Positions 22,826-34,699 of a stretch of DNA of 64,000 nt are shown one piece after another. Source of the DNA: Labia minor (Eukaryota; Arthropoda; Insecta; Dermaptera; Spongiphoridae). The DNA lies in NCBI GenBank assembly GCA_963082975.1, contig OY720346.1:24298720-24362719 (forward strand), given 5' to 3'. The notes beneath the pieces are model-generated. The model did not search any database. It was not told where the DNA came from and saw only the letters and a program-made list of their open reading frames with translations. Numbering within the stretch: position 1 is the stretch's first letter; every line of letters starts with the position of its first letter. Both the position numbers and the translations under genes were made by a program.

Positions 22826-24050
22826 TTAAAATTATTATTAAATATATAATATCATATAATTCTATAGATATTGATTTTGTTTTTTGTAAATATTTATAAT
22901 TTACTTATTCTTTTCCTTGCCTTCATTTATTGGAATCAAATGTCTGATCGTTCTAAAATATCGTCATATATTTATAATAATCGTCATACCAATCATCTGA
23001 TATTTCTATAGATAAATATTATTTTAACGGTTGGTTAAATTGAACTAAGTACTAGTATTTATAAAACATATAATTTTTAAAAAAAAAATCTCGACTCTTA
23101 TTATATTTATATTAAAATCACATTTTAAGATTAGTTCAAGTGTGAACAATTGAAATTTAATCGAACTTGATGAGGGATTAGTTGGTCGTTAGTGATTTTT
23201 CTTCTAAATTGACGTCGACTTAGAGTTTAACAATCACGTGGTGGCCTAATCATAGATCAGGCAGTGACCATTTAATTGTGGGACCCACATCTTTCAGCAC
23301 TTAAAAATTATTCAATAGAGCCTCTTACATTAATGACTGGATTGGTTCGAAAAGATAGAGTGATAAGCATCTTAATATCTATATTTACCTGATATCAAAA
23401 TGGTTTAGCGATGCGGCAAAGGAGCTTAGTTAACCAACTATTATATAATTGAATTTCAGTTTCATTTAGATTCACGGTAGATATTTATTTAAGAATTTAA
23501 AAATTTTTTTATAAAATTTCTTAAAAATTAATATTTTTATTCGATTAATTATTATCCGTAATCTATTTTATTATTATTATTATTATTATTAAAATTATTA
23601 AAAATTTGATAAAATTACTTATGACATTTTGAAATCGAAAAATTGAATTTTCTTCAAATTTTAAATTCTTTTTAGAATAAGATTCATAAATTTATTCTAC
23701 AATTAAGTAAAGGTTCAGTACTGTATCATTTTTGTATATTTATCAATATATGTATTCCCTCTTTCTTTAAAAAATCATATTTTACAAATTTTAATAAAAA
23801 AATATTTAAAATATAGCTATTTTTATATTTTAATTATTAAGAATTTTTATAGATATAGATTAAATAAGGATATTAATTATATTTTGGAAATTTGATATTT
23901 AAAAAAAATTAAATTTATAAGTTATTATCTAAAGTGTTTGGTTATTTTTTCGGATTATTGACTTCAACCACTCGAAACACGGCTTCTATTGAAGTATAAT
24001 AATGTAAAATTTAAACCAAAGAAATCTGGCTTTTATCTAAAGTGGTGATT
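22825..24050. other. AT-rich non-coding stretch
   Basis: AT-rich with a (TTA)n run at 23566-23590. A modest GC rise at about 23160-23430 holds no open frame that I can support. Confidence 0.5.
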
Positions 24051-24054
24051 GAGT

Positions 24055-24216
24055 GTGCTACTGTACTAACAAAGGTGGGGATGATCTTCATGTGGCTTTA
24101 ATGACCGGCTGCAGGGGTCACCTGGCCGGAAGGAAAGCAGATGAACACAGCAGCACCCGTGATGGTCTTAAGGGCCAAGGAGGGGGTTGATCTCCAACAT
24201 TGATATGCCGGATATT
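24055..24216 (+). other. GC-rich unique island with a short protein-like frame
   Basis: A sharp GC rise (GACCGGCTGCAGGGGTCACC at about 24103). One plus-strand frame is open for about 45 codons, reading CTNKGGDDLHVALMTG, then CRGHLAGRKADEHSS, then TRDGLKGQGGG before a stop. It has no ATG, so it would have to be an exon, but clear splice sites are lacking. A second plus-strand frame is open over part of it too. Unidentified. Confidence 0.25.
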
Positions 24217-24229
24217 ACAACATGAGAGT

Positions 24230-24999
24230 AAATATAAACCGTTAAATGTCAATGACAAAATTGTCTTGTTAAACAATCATAATAATCCTAGAAAAATTTA
24301 ATTTATTAATAATTTGTTTGATTTATATATTTTATAAATTTAAATATGTATTCGACTTAAAAGTAGAAAAAAAATATTCATTAAATAAATTAAATTTCGT
24401 TTTAAATAAAAAACAAAAAATGATTTAATTGGATAAATTATCTAAAATTTTTTTAAAAATTAAGATTTGTTTAAAAGGTCCATTCATCCAATTACAATAT
24501 TTTTAATTAAATTTTATTGTGTTTGTATAATGTATAATACCATCATTTTTTGAATTTTTAATGATTTTATTAATGTTATTTAAAATTATTTTTGTTATAT
24601 ACTATATGATTAATAATATCTTAGGATTATTGCTTTTGGGTTATCGAATAACAGATATGACCATTTATTATATTATTATTATTTATTATTTATTGATTCT
24701 ATTGATCATTTTAGCCTATAGCTTATTTCAAATTATTGACTGATTCAACTCTCCTTCTTATAGTATATGACTATATAGGAGTGTAAAATTAATTCTTTTT
24801 CTAATCAATTTTTATAAATGAAACTTTTATTCTAAAAAAAAGTGTATTATGTATTATATTTTTATGCAATCACTTATTTATTTTATGTGGTCAGTAAATC
24901 GCATAATATTCAGGGTTAAATAGTGTAATTGGTTCCGTGATTAACACATAGTCTCACTCTTAAAAAAATATTCTAAGAAGATTAAGATAAAGCTTAATA

Positions 25000-25050
<51 letters not shown>

Positions 25051-25080
25051 TATATATATAAAGGGTATTATAAATAAATA
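24230..25080. other. AT-rich stretch with a long (AT)n array
   Basis: Contains (AT)n from about 25003 to 25047. The 60-codon plus-strand frame at 24561-24743 is almost wholly I, L and Y and looks like chance. Confidence 0.55.
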
Positions 25081-25084
25081 CCCT

Positions 25085-25275
25085 GGTAATTGCTAAAAGA
25101 GACCTACTTCACAGTGAGTTATCACATCATTATCAGAGGCGGAATCACTTTCCGTTCAAGTCGCCACTGTGATTGATAGCTGTCAGGGTAGTAACAATAA
25201 AATCGTGAGCGATATGCTTCAATTCCCTTCATGGACCAATTGGATATCTGACATCGCACTTAGGAAATTCGCTAC
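25085..25275. other. GC-elevated unique island
   Basis: A balanced-composition block (AGGCGGAATCACTTTCCGTT at about 25137) flanked by AT-rich sequence. No long frame and no repeat match in the window. Possible conserved non-coding element or exon; not assigned. Confidence 0.2.
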
Positions 25276-25764
25276 CGCTCCTGTTTACTATATATTTTGA
25301 TAAATGATCCTAGTTCCAAAAAACAAAAAAAAAGATAACGAAATTCAAAATAGTTTTATTTAAAATTTAGATAATTAAATAATAGATTTTATTTCACAAA
25401 TTCTTACTAAGAATTTCATTGTGTAAAATTCATTATAGGAAAATTTTCTATTATAATAAATATTTACCAAGGATTATTAAAATATTTTCTCAGCGCCTTT
25501 AGTATAGGCAACTAAATTTTCCGATTTGTTTTAATAATACTGGAACAATGAGAAAAGGGACAATGACCATATAAATTTACATTAATGTAAATAAATAGCT
25601 TAAATATTTTGATTATTTTTTTTATTATCTATAATTTTATTATAAATAATATTTATCTAATATAATAATTAATATTAACCTTAATTATTTTTTTCAAAAT
25701 TATCTTAAGTTGTGAAATGTTTTAATATTGATTTTTTGTTTATTTCAATATTATATATAAACTT

Positions 25765-26014
25765 ACGACACTTTTGTTTGTTGACGTATCGGCCAATATG
25801 GAAATGCGCCTCATCCGAAAAGATGATTTTTTGGCCAAAATCGGTGTCTCCTTCAATGGCGTGCTGCATGGCCAGCCGAGGCAGCCATTTGAATGAAATA
25901 GTATTTCATAAATAATCGGAAGGTCTATACTTCACTATGAAAAAATAAATTTGAAAATTCATCTAACCATTTTTGTTTTATTGCATTTAAAATAAAATGT
26001 TACACGGCGGACCC
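25765..26014 (-). pseudogene. Tc1/mariner-superfamily transposon relic
   Basis: The minus strand has a terminal-repeat-like ACAGGGTCCGCCGTGTAACA at about 25995-26014, a short AT-rich leader, then a fragment of transposase reading RLAMQHAIEGDTDFGQK and IIFSDEAHFHIGRYVNKQKC at about 25765-25875. SDEAHF with the following G.VN.QNCR-type block is a catalytic-domain signature of an IS630/mariner-like DDE transposase, with the D of SDE as catalytic residue. The N-terminal half and everything after QKC are missing, so this is an internally deleted and truncated copy. Confidence 0.75.
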
Positions 26015-26019
26015 TGTAT

Positions 26020-26335
26020 TTGCTTATATTATTTTCTTTCTATGAAATGGATATAAAATTTTCATTTCAATATTTCATACCTTTTATGTTAAAAATTCTA
26101 TGTTATTAATATTAAAAAAAATACTATATTACAAACGTCTATTTGAGGATATATTTCCCAACGCTAAGAACATATCTAAAGGTAATTTATTAACAAAGAC
26201 AAATTTTTTTGTAAAATATAATTCTAATTCTAAATTGATATTATTATATAATTATATTATTTTAATTCCTTTAATTTTTTTATACAAATCAAGATGTTAA
26301 CGTCCTGAATCTAAAAAATGTGAAGCCTGCCTTTG
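26020..26335. other. AT-rich non-coding stretch
   Basis: A 66-codon frame (26100-26300) is L, I, N, K and Y rich and has no motif. Nothing else seen. Confidence 0.5.
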
Positions 26336-26343
26336 ATACCCGT

Positions 26344-26463
26344 TGAATAGGCAGCAAACACGCGCTGCAGCCAAATCATTTCCGGTAATTGGGAGGAAGT
26401 GTGCACCCCCTGCAGCCGTCTGTCTACAAGGCTATTGCCTCCCCAAAGTCCTGTCTATTCAAT
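26344..26463. other. GC-rich block bounded by a 12-bp inverted repeat
   Basis: TTGAATAGGCAG at about 26344 and CTGTCTATTCAA at about 26452 are inverted copies with one mismatch, 120 bp apart. The interior is GC-rich with two CTGCAGCC motifs. Could be a small foldback element or a structured conserved element. Single copy here. Confidence 0.3.
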
Positions 26464-26469
26464 ATTTGC

Positions 26470-26855
26470 TTTTATAATGGAAATTAAAATTGAATCTAAG
26501 ACCTGAGCTTATATTTTAGAGGCATCAACTTTTTTTTTGTGGGATATTCCCTCTTCGTTGCATCCTCATCCTTATTATATCTCTTCGTGGGATTCATTTT
26601 AGATAATTCATTGTACACATGTTTTCAATAAATTAATCATTTTTGTTTTTCTACATTATTATTATTATTATTATTAATACATGTGTATTTATTTATTCTA
26701 TATTTGTTCTTTATTATACTCCAGTAAAAAAACAATCGATTCTGTATTATTAAATTGACATACATTTTATTTATTTTTCTTAAATTACAGTCAATTAAAA
26801 TGAAATTAGCTATAAACATTCCTATTTAATTATGACATTTTATTATTTATTTTAA
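26470..26855. other. AT-rich non-coding stretch
   Basis: Contains an (ATT)n run at about 26654-26676. The minus-strand 60-codon frame here is N-rich because it crosses that run. Confidence 0.55.
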
Positions 26856-26859
26856 GACA

Positions 26860-27142
26860 CCATGTAGGATGGTGGTTAATGGTGTGGTATACTTGTGGTC
26901 TCAGGTTCAAGTCCCGGGCAGAGCAAGGGAATTTCTCTAGCTGGAGTCTATGAGATGGAGTCAACACATCCTCGGGGATCTAAATTGGGGAGCTACTTGA
27001 TAAAAAAGTAGCGTCTCCAATCAAGGAAATCAAGGTAAAGGCCGATACGACCCGTTCTACTGATTATAGGACACCTAATTAATATAAAACTTGATAGGCT
27101 CTGACCTTGTGTGAGTTGTACAAAAGTCAGAGGTTTTTTAAT
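26860..27142 (+). repeat. tRNA-derived SINE
   Basis: The head contains an A-box-like GGTGGTTAATGGTGTGGTAT and a good B box, GGTTCAAGTCCCGGGC, at about 26905-26920, as in tRNA-derived SINEs. A tRNA-unrelated body follows (GGGGAGCTACTTGAT, then GGCCGATACGACCCGTTCTA), and the element ends in a CTGACCTTGTGTGAG/GTCAGAGG block and a T-rich tail. It is transcribed by Pol III if active. The 5' end is uncertain by about 10 bp. Confidence 0.7.
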
Positions 27143-27149
27143 TAATTAT

Positions 27150-27900
27150 TTTTTCATTAGCTACAATGGTATATGAAGAATTTACAAATTTTAAAATAAT
27201 CTTTATTAAATGGAAAATAACCTGGATTCTATTATTTTTAATAATTATTATGGAGAATTACGAATTACAAAAACTGATATCAACTAAAAAAATTTGAAAA
27301 TTTTTAAATTGTGTTAACCATTAATTCTATTTGTATTTGTAAAATTTAAAAAATAAATTTTTTATATAAACTAACTCCATTAAAAATATTGTCAGACATA
27401 TAATAAAGGATTATATGGATAATATTTTTAGACCATTAGTTTTTAATCAATTTATTTAAATTTAACAAAAGATACATGTTTGAGATATTTTTAATTTGGT
27501 GTTTTTGTAAATCTGTAATTTTAATTTTTTTTAAAAACATTTAATACCAATTAACATTTTTCACTATGAAAATTGACATGGTTTTTACAAATATTTTCCA
27601 ATAATATATATTTGCTTCAAATTAGATTCGGTGAATTGTTGTTATATTTTTCTTCCAACTAAAATTTTTTTTAATTTCGACTGAAAAATGAAATATTTTT
27701 AAATAATCTTTAAAAAAAAAAATAATATTTAGACCTGTTTTTTTTTTAATATATTCGTGATTTTTTTAAAATAGAGAAATTATTTTCTATTAATACTATA
27801 TTATTTAGAAAGTCCTCTTATTTCTTTTTAACAAATGACATTATATAATTTTTAATTTTCGAGAAGGAAAGACGAGTTGTTCTTATTTCCTTCTCTTTAT
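27150..27900. other. AT-rich non-coding stretch
   Basis: Extremely AT-rich, no features recognised. Confidence 0.6.
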
Positions 27901-27956
27901 TTCGATTGCTTTCTTTCCAAACTTTCTTTTGCTCTGCATTCTTTTCCCGGTTCCAA

Positions 27957-28200
27957 GACGAGTCCACCTCGTGTTTGGACTATTTTCTACACATCGGCAT
28001 GACGTTGATGATTCATCAAGCTCTCCAGTATCTTTTGGTCCAGTACTCAAGTACGTAAGCACGATTCGCAGACAAATTGTTCACGATCATACCGACGATA
28101 ATTTACCGAGATCAGGTGCCGCCGACGCTGTTAATGAGTCTCCCGTCTGTTCAACGGAGATTCCCGCTTCCTTGTGTATTCTACAGGGTGTGCCAGAAAA
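27957..28200 (+). CDS. Probable coding exon, unidentified protein
   Basis: A long pyrimidine tract (CTTTCTTTCC...TTCTTTTCCCGG, 27898-27950) leads to an acceptor CCAAG at about 27956. Composition then turns balanced, and one frame stays open for over 80 codons. It encodes RRVHLVFGLFSTHRHD, a short acidic/serine run DDSSSSPVSFGPVLKY, then STIRRQIVHDHTDDNLPRSG and NESPVCSTEIPASLC. A good donor, GTAAGC, occurs inside at 28054, giving a shorter exon ending ...VLKY, and a weaker one lies near 28190. No family recognised. GC returns to background at about 28200. Confidence 0.4.
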
Positions 28201-28204
28201 TCAA

Positions 28205-28600
28205 CAAAACTATCTTTAATTCAAAGAACTATTATTATCAATTTAAAGATGTTTTTTTTTTATTTGTAGCAAGATAAAAAACAAACAAATAAACAAAAAA
28301 TATAAATAGAATTTAAATTATCATTTTCAAGTCCAACAAAAAGTTAAATAACACCTGATAATTATTTTTTAGTTTAAATATTTCGAAATATTAATTTGAT
28401 ATTGATAATTTGAAATATTATTTGACTCTTATACATATTTTCTTAAGTTAATTTTTTCTTAATTAATTGTTAAGTAAAATCATTATACATATGTAAATAT
28501 GACACCATATTTTCCATATCAATTTAATTTATTCTAAGTCTAAACTTTGAATGTGTGTTGAGTGATTATGATTTATCTAGTTTATGATGAAAACCTATCT
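28205..28600. other. AT-rich non-coding stretch
   Basis: No feature recognised apart from a short CAGGGTGTGCCAGAAAATC motif at its left edge, which resembles DNA-transposon terminal sequences but has no partner. Confidence 0.5.
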
Positions 28601-28609
28601 TAGTAATAG

Positions 28610-28800
28610 ACAGTCACGGGTGATTAGAATAGTTTACTTGCGAAACCCCCGGTATCGGTGTTTCGATCCTTTCTAGCGGCGTCTTTAATTAATCAATGCA
28701 CCATCAGGGGGGTCCATTCTCTCTCTGAAATTATTTATCCATCGGGGTTGAATCGGCTCAGTGGGCTGTGCTGACTGATGCTCCAATAAGGGAATAAAAT
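28610..28800 (+). repeat. Possible tRNA-like SINE fragment
   Basis: GGGTGATTAGAATAGTTTAC followed about 40 bp later by TGTTTCGATCC (partial B box) resembles a Pol III promoter head. A GC-richer body with GAATCGGCTCAGTGGGCTGT follows. Only one copy is seen and the A box is weak. Confidence 0.3.
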
Positions 28801-28804
28801 TAAA

Positions 28805-30340
28805 ACAAGGAGAATGATTTGCCGATAAACTTCTTGAAAGCTTCATTTCCTAATATCATTTCGACATGAGACCACCGGAATGGATCCCACTTCGCCATTT
28901 ATCATACATTAAATTAAATCTGAAACAAAAACCGCGCGCAATACGATACATTTTTTATTATCATGCCAACTTGACTTTTTAATTTCTCCTTATTATTAAT
29001 CGCTATATTAATTATTCGAATGTAAATGTTATTGAACATGTCTTCCTGAATCATGAAATATCTTCATAGTTGCACTGCACGAGAGAGTAATCATTTGTTA
29101 CATTCATTCATTCATTCATGTCATTAAATAGAAAAATTAATGAACAAGTAAAAAGAAATGTTTCTCCATTTGGAATTAATTAAAAAAAAAAAATAAATAA
29201 AATTCAAAAAGAAAAAAAAATTAACAATTTTAATTGAATGATCGATTGAGTATAAATTAAATGAGATTTTAAGTGTTTTGTTAAATAGAAATGAATAATA
29301 AGATGTTGAAATAGAGTGTTTACCTATATAACCAAAAATAGAAAAATAAATGATTATTTTATTGATGATTGAACATTTTCTTATTTCATTTATTAAGAAA
29401 TCTTGAACTCAAGAAAAATTTCACCTCATTTTAAAAGATGCCATCTATATTTAAAATTTATCACTAATAAAAAATTAAAAGTTAAAACATTTTTTATTAT
29501 TTTCAATTATTTTAAGGATATACATATTTTCAATAAATTAAACCATATTTATAATTATTTATTTATATATATTTATATTATATTTATAATTATATTTTTG
29601 TAAAAATAAGTTTAAGTTTAATAATCATATTTATTATGATTTATTGATAAATAATATTCAAAACAGAATAATATTCCAGACAATAAATAAATGATATTAA
29701 AATAGTTCAACTATTTAATTTTTTATTTAATGTTATAAATATATATATATATATATAGATCAATTGATTGAATGAGAACAGAATAATATTAATATTAATG
29801 ATCTGACAGGAGGACACCTCAACTAATGGTCTTCTTATGGCACGCACCAGGGACCAAACCTGAAACAATATGAATCGCTAAATCGAGCTCAATTCTTTAT
29901 AAAACTTATACGGACCTAGTAAATAATTCGAACCCGTTATTAGTTTCACTCAAGTAAATATATAAATCATTTAACTTTAGCTCATGTTTATTCTCTCTCT
30001 ATCCCTTTTAATATTAATATTTTTTTTTATTTTTTGTTTACCAATATAATTTATTGATTTATAAACAAATTCATTTGTTTATTTTCTAAAAAAAAAAAAT
30101 CAAAATTATTAAACAAACAATGTGAATAAATAATAAATAAATTATAAATGATTATTTGTTGAAAAATATTCATTTTAGACAAAGACTAAAATTTAGTATT
30201 ATTTTCAGTTTTATTGTTATTATATAATTTTATTTTTAGATTTTTCTATTCTTAATTTAAAAATTAAGTTATTAATTGAGTAATTTATTATAATTAATAT
30301 TATTTTATATATTAATTTATAATTATTTTTTTATTTATAA
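28805..30340. other. AT-rich stretch with one tRNA-like patch
   Basis: AT-rich. An (ATTC)n run lies at 29101-29119 and (AT)n at about 29740. On the minus strand, 29805-29905 has TTTAGCGATTC and GGTTTGGTCCCTGG, a weak A/B box pair that may be a decayed SINE. Confidence 0.35.
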
Positions 30341-30345
30341 TATTA

Positions 30346-30850
30346 GGATGTGGCTATTTATACATTCAGTATGTATAAGAAATTAGCTATACATATTTTA
30401 AACTACAGTTTTTTTTTACAATTCAAATAGATACCAATGACAATTTGTTTAATAAAAATATAAATAATTTTGATATAATTAATAAAAATAATAGTAAACA
30501 TTGATTTAATAGAAATTAAAATAAAAATAAAATGTATCACTATTCAACATTTCAATTCATTCATTTCTCATTGCTTCCTTATTCAAGTGAATATACAAAT
30601 GTGTTTATTAATAAAAGCCTCTTTAATAACTCTTATATGAATAATATTTATTAGTATAGTTGATATAATTAATAAAAATAATAGTAAACATTGACTTAAT
30701 AGATTTCAAATTAAAATAAAATGTAATATAATATTATTATAAACTTTTTGGTTAGTTAGTACGTAACTACATATAGCTAATTTCTTATACATACGGTATG
30801 TATAAATATCCAATTGCGTATACATACTGTATGTATAAATAGCCACATCC
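30346..30850. repeat. Harbinger-like MITE with TTA target duplication
   Basis: Starts GGATGTGGCTATTTATACAT and ends with the inverted copy ATAAATAGCCACATCC, flanked on both sides by TTA (30343-30345 and 30851-30853), as for PIF/Harbinger elements. Near the ends is a palindrome TATACATAC.GTATGTATA, once on the left and twice on the right. Two 60-bp direct repeats (about 30470-30530 and 30660-30722, containing AATAATAGTAAACATTGA) lie inside. No transposase. Confidence 0.75.
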
Positions 30851-30854
30851 TTAA

Positions 30855-31250
30855 TATTAATCTTATTTATCTCAAATTATTCAAGAGTATTATCAAATAA
30901 GACGATATTTTACTTTTAAACTAATAACTTTTATAATTTAAATTCTCAAAATTAAAATTACTCATTATTAATAATATTATTATATTTTAGGTAAATATAA
31001 AATATATTTAAAAAGAGTTTTATTTAACAATAAATATACAAATTAAAAACTATTTAAGATAAATTAAATTAATAACTCTTGTTTTTTTAAGGTGACATGA
31101 TAGCAAAAATAAAATTAATTAATACTCATCAGAAAGAATATAATAAAAGAATTCAAAAACTTGTTTATGATTGATTTTTATATTAAGTATGTTTTTTATA
31201 TTTTTAGATGAGATCATCATTATAACAGTCACTGAATAGAACCAATAATT
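30855..31250. other. AT-rich non-coding stretch
   Basis: No features recognised. Confidence 0.6.
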
Positions 31251-31259
31251 AAGTTATGA

Positions 31260-31545
31260 TTGTTTTTCAGTTTGTGTCTGGAGTATATACCATATATCTA
31301 AACTAGAGAGGGACAAGATCCAGGAAGCTAATCTATCATAATGGCAACATCTATATTCCTGGCTGGATCGCATAATGCTCGCCAGGAATATGGCTCTATT
31401 AGAGTGAATGTAAACATGGCCTGTAATGTTTTGAATGTATGACTCACTAAGTGACTCAATCGGGACTCGAACCCAGTAGCCCGGGTATGACCATTTATCA
31501 TTTAGTGCTAGCAAAGTAGCTACAGAGACCAGATTGCTGTTATTA
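31260..31545 (-). repeat. tRNA-derived SINE
   Basis: The minus strand has CTCTGTAGCTACTTTGCTAG (A box region) and GGGTTCGAGTCCCG (excellent B box, at about 31460-31475), spaced as in a tRNA with a variable region. The body continues through GTGAGTCATACATTC and ATTCCTGGCGAGC, with a CAGGCCATG block. The 102-codon minus-strand frame (31254-31562) simply crosses the SINE and is not taken as a gene. Confidence 0.65.
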
Positions 31546-31559
31546 ATGCTGGAAATGAT

Positions 31560-33880
31560 CATCTGCCAATTTAGTCGAAGAAAGATGATTAGCTAGTTGA
31601 AACAGAAGCTGGTGAAGAAACACAGTTCATTGGGGGCCAGCCAACTTAAATGCGGATATTTTTCACAACTAATCGATTAAAGATCAACACACAACGACAT
31701 ACAATTCATCGTTAATGATCTTGTTTTTCTTATTTGTATTAAATATCAATTGAGATAGGAAAAGTTTTCATTAATATTATTAATCATATTAAGTTGATAA
31801 AGGAGAATTGAAATTATCAAGGATATAGGGTGCCAGATAGGTGCTGCAGTGATCCAGTAAATTTGGGGAAAACTTTATTCTCTCTTTCTATTCTGAATTC
31901 ATTAAATATAATAATTTCATAATTTCAAAATAACAATATTTCTAATTAACACCTTTATTTATTAATTTTACAAAAAGGTAAAAACATTAATACATATAAA
32001 TATATTTTTCTGGATAATTACTAATAAAATTAAAAATAATTCTTTTCTAGAGAACGCTAATTAATTTTTTTCTGAAGAGGAGGCGGTAGGCCAATTAAGT
32101 TTGTGAACCACTGGTGAATATAAGAAGTAAAGAAATTAATATTTTATTTTATTACCTATTATTTAATAAATTCAATAATTAAAAAATCGTTGTTGTAGAA
32201 AAGGTAAATATATTATTCTCTTCTATTCAATTTCTTTATAATTTTTAATTTTCTAGAAAAAATTCTTTCCCATTATATAATTTTATACGAAATTTAAATT
32301 ATAGAGGAAAGCAAAAGAAAATATTTTTTATATCTAGAATGGAAATTCAAATCTTCAATCAACTATTTGCTGTGAGTATTTATTTTTTTATATTTATACA
32401 TATCTTAATAATATTGTGTAAATATTTTAAAATATTCTAGAAGCTAAATTTTATAATTGTTCCAAAAATAATTTTGCGTAATTAATATTATATTAAATTT
32501 TAAATGAAATATTGAGATCCTCTTAGCCTCAATATTGAGAATTAATTTGCTTATGTATTTTAGTTTGTATTTATGTGTAGACGATGTAAAAAAAGCTACA
32601 ATTTAAAAAAACTATTTCTTTAACTTTAACTTTTGTTTTTAATTTCATTTAAAATAATTATAAATTTTATTTTTAATAAATAATATAATAGAAATATAGT
32701 TTAATAATTACATTAATATATGATATATAATACAACTTTCATTAAGGAAAAAAGCAATTAAATGATTTCACTCAAATAGGAAATAAACAGGTCAATTCTT
32801 CTCCTCAAAAATCCTAAAATATATACATGAATTTCATAAAAATCAATTGTCAAGATCAAAAAGGCATACTTCCCTACCTAATAATTTTTAGTTAGTTTAA
32901 TTAGATATATATGTTGTTAATAAATTTATAATTTTTAAACTATAAATCAATCAAATAATTAATAAATTTAAAAGAATAATTCCTTATTTTTAATTTATTA
33001 CTAAATGATATGAAATTAAACTTAATTTAATTTTTTTTATTGATTAATTAGTTATTTCTTATTAATTCTCATTATATATGTTATTATTTTCTCTTTTCTA
33101 TCGGATGTTAAATATGAATATTGTGAGATTTTCCCTTGTAACATTTTATCTTTTTAAGTAAAGTGTGTTCATAATAAATAGAATTTTTATTCAATTCACA
33201 TTCATTGACCTAAATAGAAGTTGAAAATGAAGAAGTGAATTGGCAATATAAATAAATTCAATAAACAAATAAAACAATTATAATGTCTCAATCTCTCAAT
33301 AAAATCTTATTTATAGATGTAATGCAATTAATAAACAAGCAATTTTTATAAACATATATCTTTTTAGAAAATAATGGAAACAAAATTTTCATATAAGTCT
33401 ATAATAGCACTTCTATTGTTCAGGGACTTCAACGCCCGATTGTATAAAAAAACTCTTAGAACGGAATTTAATCAAGATTTTGGATCGAAAATTATAACAA
33501 AATTAATCATTATTTTATTATCAAACTTAATCATAATCATTCATCTTATTCTATTAAACACGATAGAGATCTAATTAAAAAAAAATCATGAACTTAATTG
33601 AATAATAATCAAACTTGTTATTATAAATGTCAAACAATTCATAATCCAATTTTATCAAAATCATGAAAATCTAATCTTAGAAAAATGTAATTTAAAAAAT
33701 CCTCTTCTTTTTTTTTTATTTCTTTTTGGATACATTTTGACTTAGATCATGATTTAAGAAAATAAACACATTAGTTAAATATATTATATATATATATATA
33801 TATATAATATATTATTTGATTTGTTATTTATAAAATATTTTAAATATATTAAAATGTTTTAAATTTACCATTCCTATCAG
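31560..33880. other. AT-rich stretch, no gene recognised
   Basis: AT-rich with small GC rises at about 31560-31660 and 32075. A short plus-strand frame at 33374-33574 includes RDFNARL, like the GDFNA motif of LINE endonucleases, but nothing around it supports a LINE. Confidence 0.45.
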
Positions 33881-33891
33881 ACATTCAAATA

Positions 33892-34066
33892 CAGGGCCGC
33901 CCTAACCACAGGGCTAATTGGGCTATAGCCCTAGGGCGCAAGCCTTCTGGGGGCGGCATTTTTTATTAGTTTATATATTTTTACTAACCATTCTGTGTAA
34001 TTTCTTATGAAAAGGGGCGCAAAATTTTAGGAGCCCACGGGCGCCGAAAATCTTAGGACGGCCCTG
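33892..34066. repeat. hAT MITE with perfect 8-bp target duplication
   Basis: A 175-bp element starting CAGGGCCGCCCTAA and ending with the inverted TTAGGACGGCCCTG, flanked by TTCAAATA at 33884-33891 and again at 34067-34074. The CAGGG terminus and the 8-bp duplication are diagnostic of hAT elements. The perfect duplication implies a fairly recent insertion. No coding capacity. Confidence 0.92.
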
Positions 34067-34096
34067 TTCAAATATACAAACCACTAATAAATAAGT

Positions 34097-34320
34097 TGAG
34101 GTCCGATCTAGGGTTTTGAGCGCCCCAGGAAAATCAAAATTTGTCCCATTTCACACAAGAATATACAAATTTGCTGCAAATTTAAAAAATAGAAATAGAA
34201 GCAAAAAATCAAGATTACACAAAAATAATGAATGTATAAAAATATTATATTTTTTTATCGGCGCGCCTCAAAATTAGGCGCCCCCGAGTGTCGCCTAGCT
34301 TACCCGTGCTAGATCCGATG
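34097..34320. repeat. Older hAT-like MITE remnant
   Basis: The left edge GGTCCGATCTAGGGTTTTGA and the right edge GTGCTAGATCCGATG form imperfect inverted termini with GC-rich GCGCC blocks inside each end. No clean target duplication is seen. The right two-thirds is present again at 38993-39110. Confidence 0.5.
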
Positions 34321-34695
34321 AGTATATTATCATATTAAAATATATTATCTAGGAATATTAGTTAACTCGGTGTCATTTATTTTTATTTGATTTTTGGATT
34401 AATTAATTTTTAGAGTACAGTACAAATTTTTTATTTCTATATTTAATTTAGTGATTGAAAAAAGAGAAAAAAAAAATAACCTTAAATTTGAAAATTAAAT
34501 ACTGCAAATAAAAAGTGCCAAATTAAAAGTAAAATTGAATATCTATTTTCTGTAAATATCTTTTAAATTTTATTAGAAATTATCTTGATTAATGTATGAG
34601 ATTATTATTGTTTCATGTTTATTATACACACAAATACTTATATATTATTTTATTAAATACAATTAACAATTAACAATTAATTGTTTGTAAAATAA
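34203..34695 (+). repeat. Source segment of a 0.5-kb interspersed duplication
   Basis: About 490 bp that recurs in direct orientation at 38993-39490 with high identity. This copy is taken as the donor because it includes the intact left part of the MITE at 34097, which the other copy lacks. It runs past the MITE into plain AT-rich sequence, so the duplicated unit is not a transposon. Confidence 0.8.
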
Positions 34696-34699
34696 CATT

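Noticed and set aside
24561-24743. 60-codon hydrophobic frame that looks like a membrane peptide
   Set aside because: It consists almost wholly of I, L, Y and M codons in AT-rich DNA, which is the chance expectation here.
31254-31562. 102-codon minus-strand frame
   Set aside because: It is explained by the tRNA-derived SINE, whose B box and body run through it.
33374-33574. RDFNARL motif resembling a LINE endonuclease
   Set aside because: Only about seven residues match, and the flanking frame is plain AT-rich sequence with no further LINE motifs.
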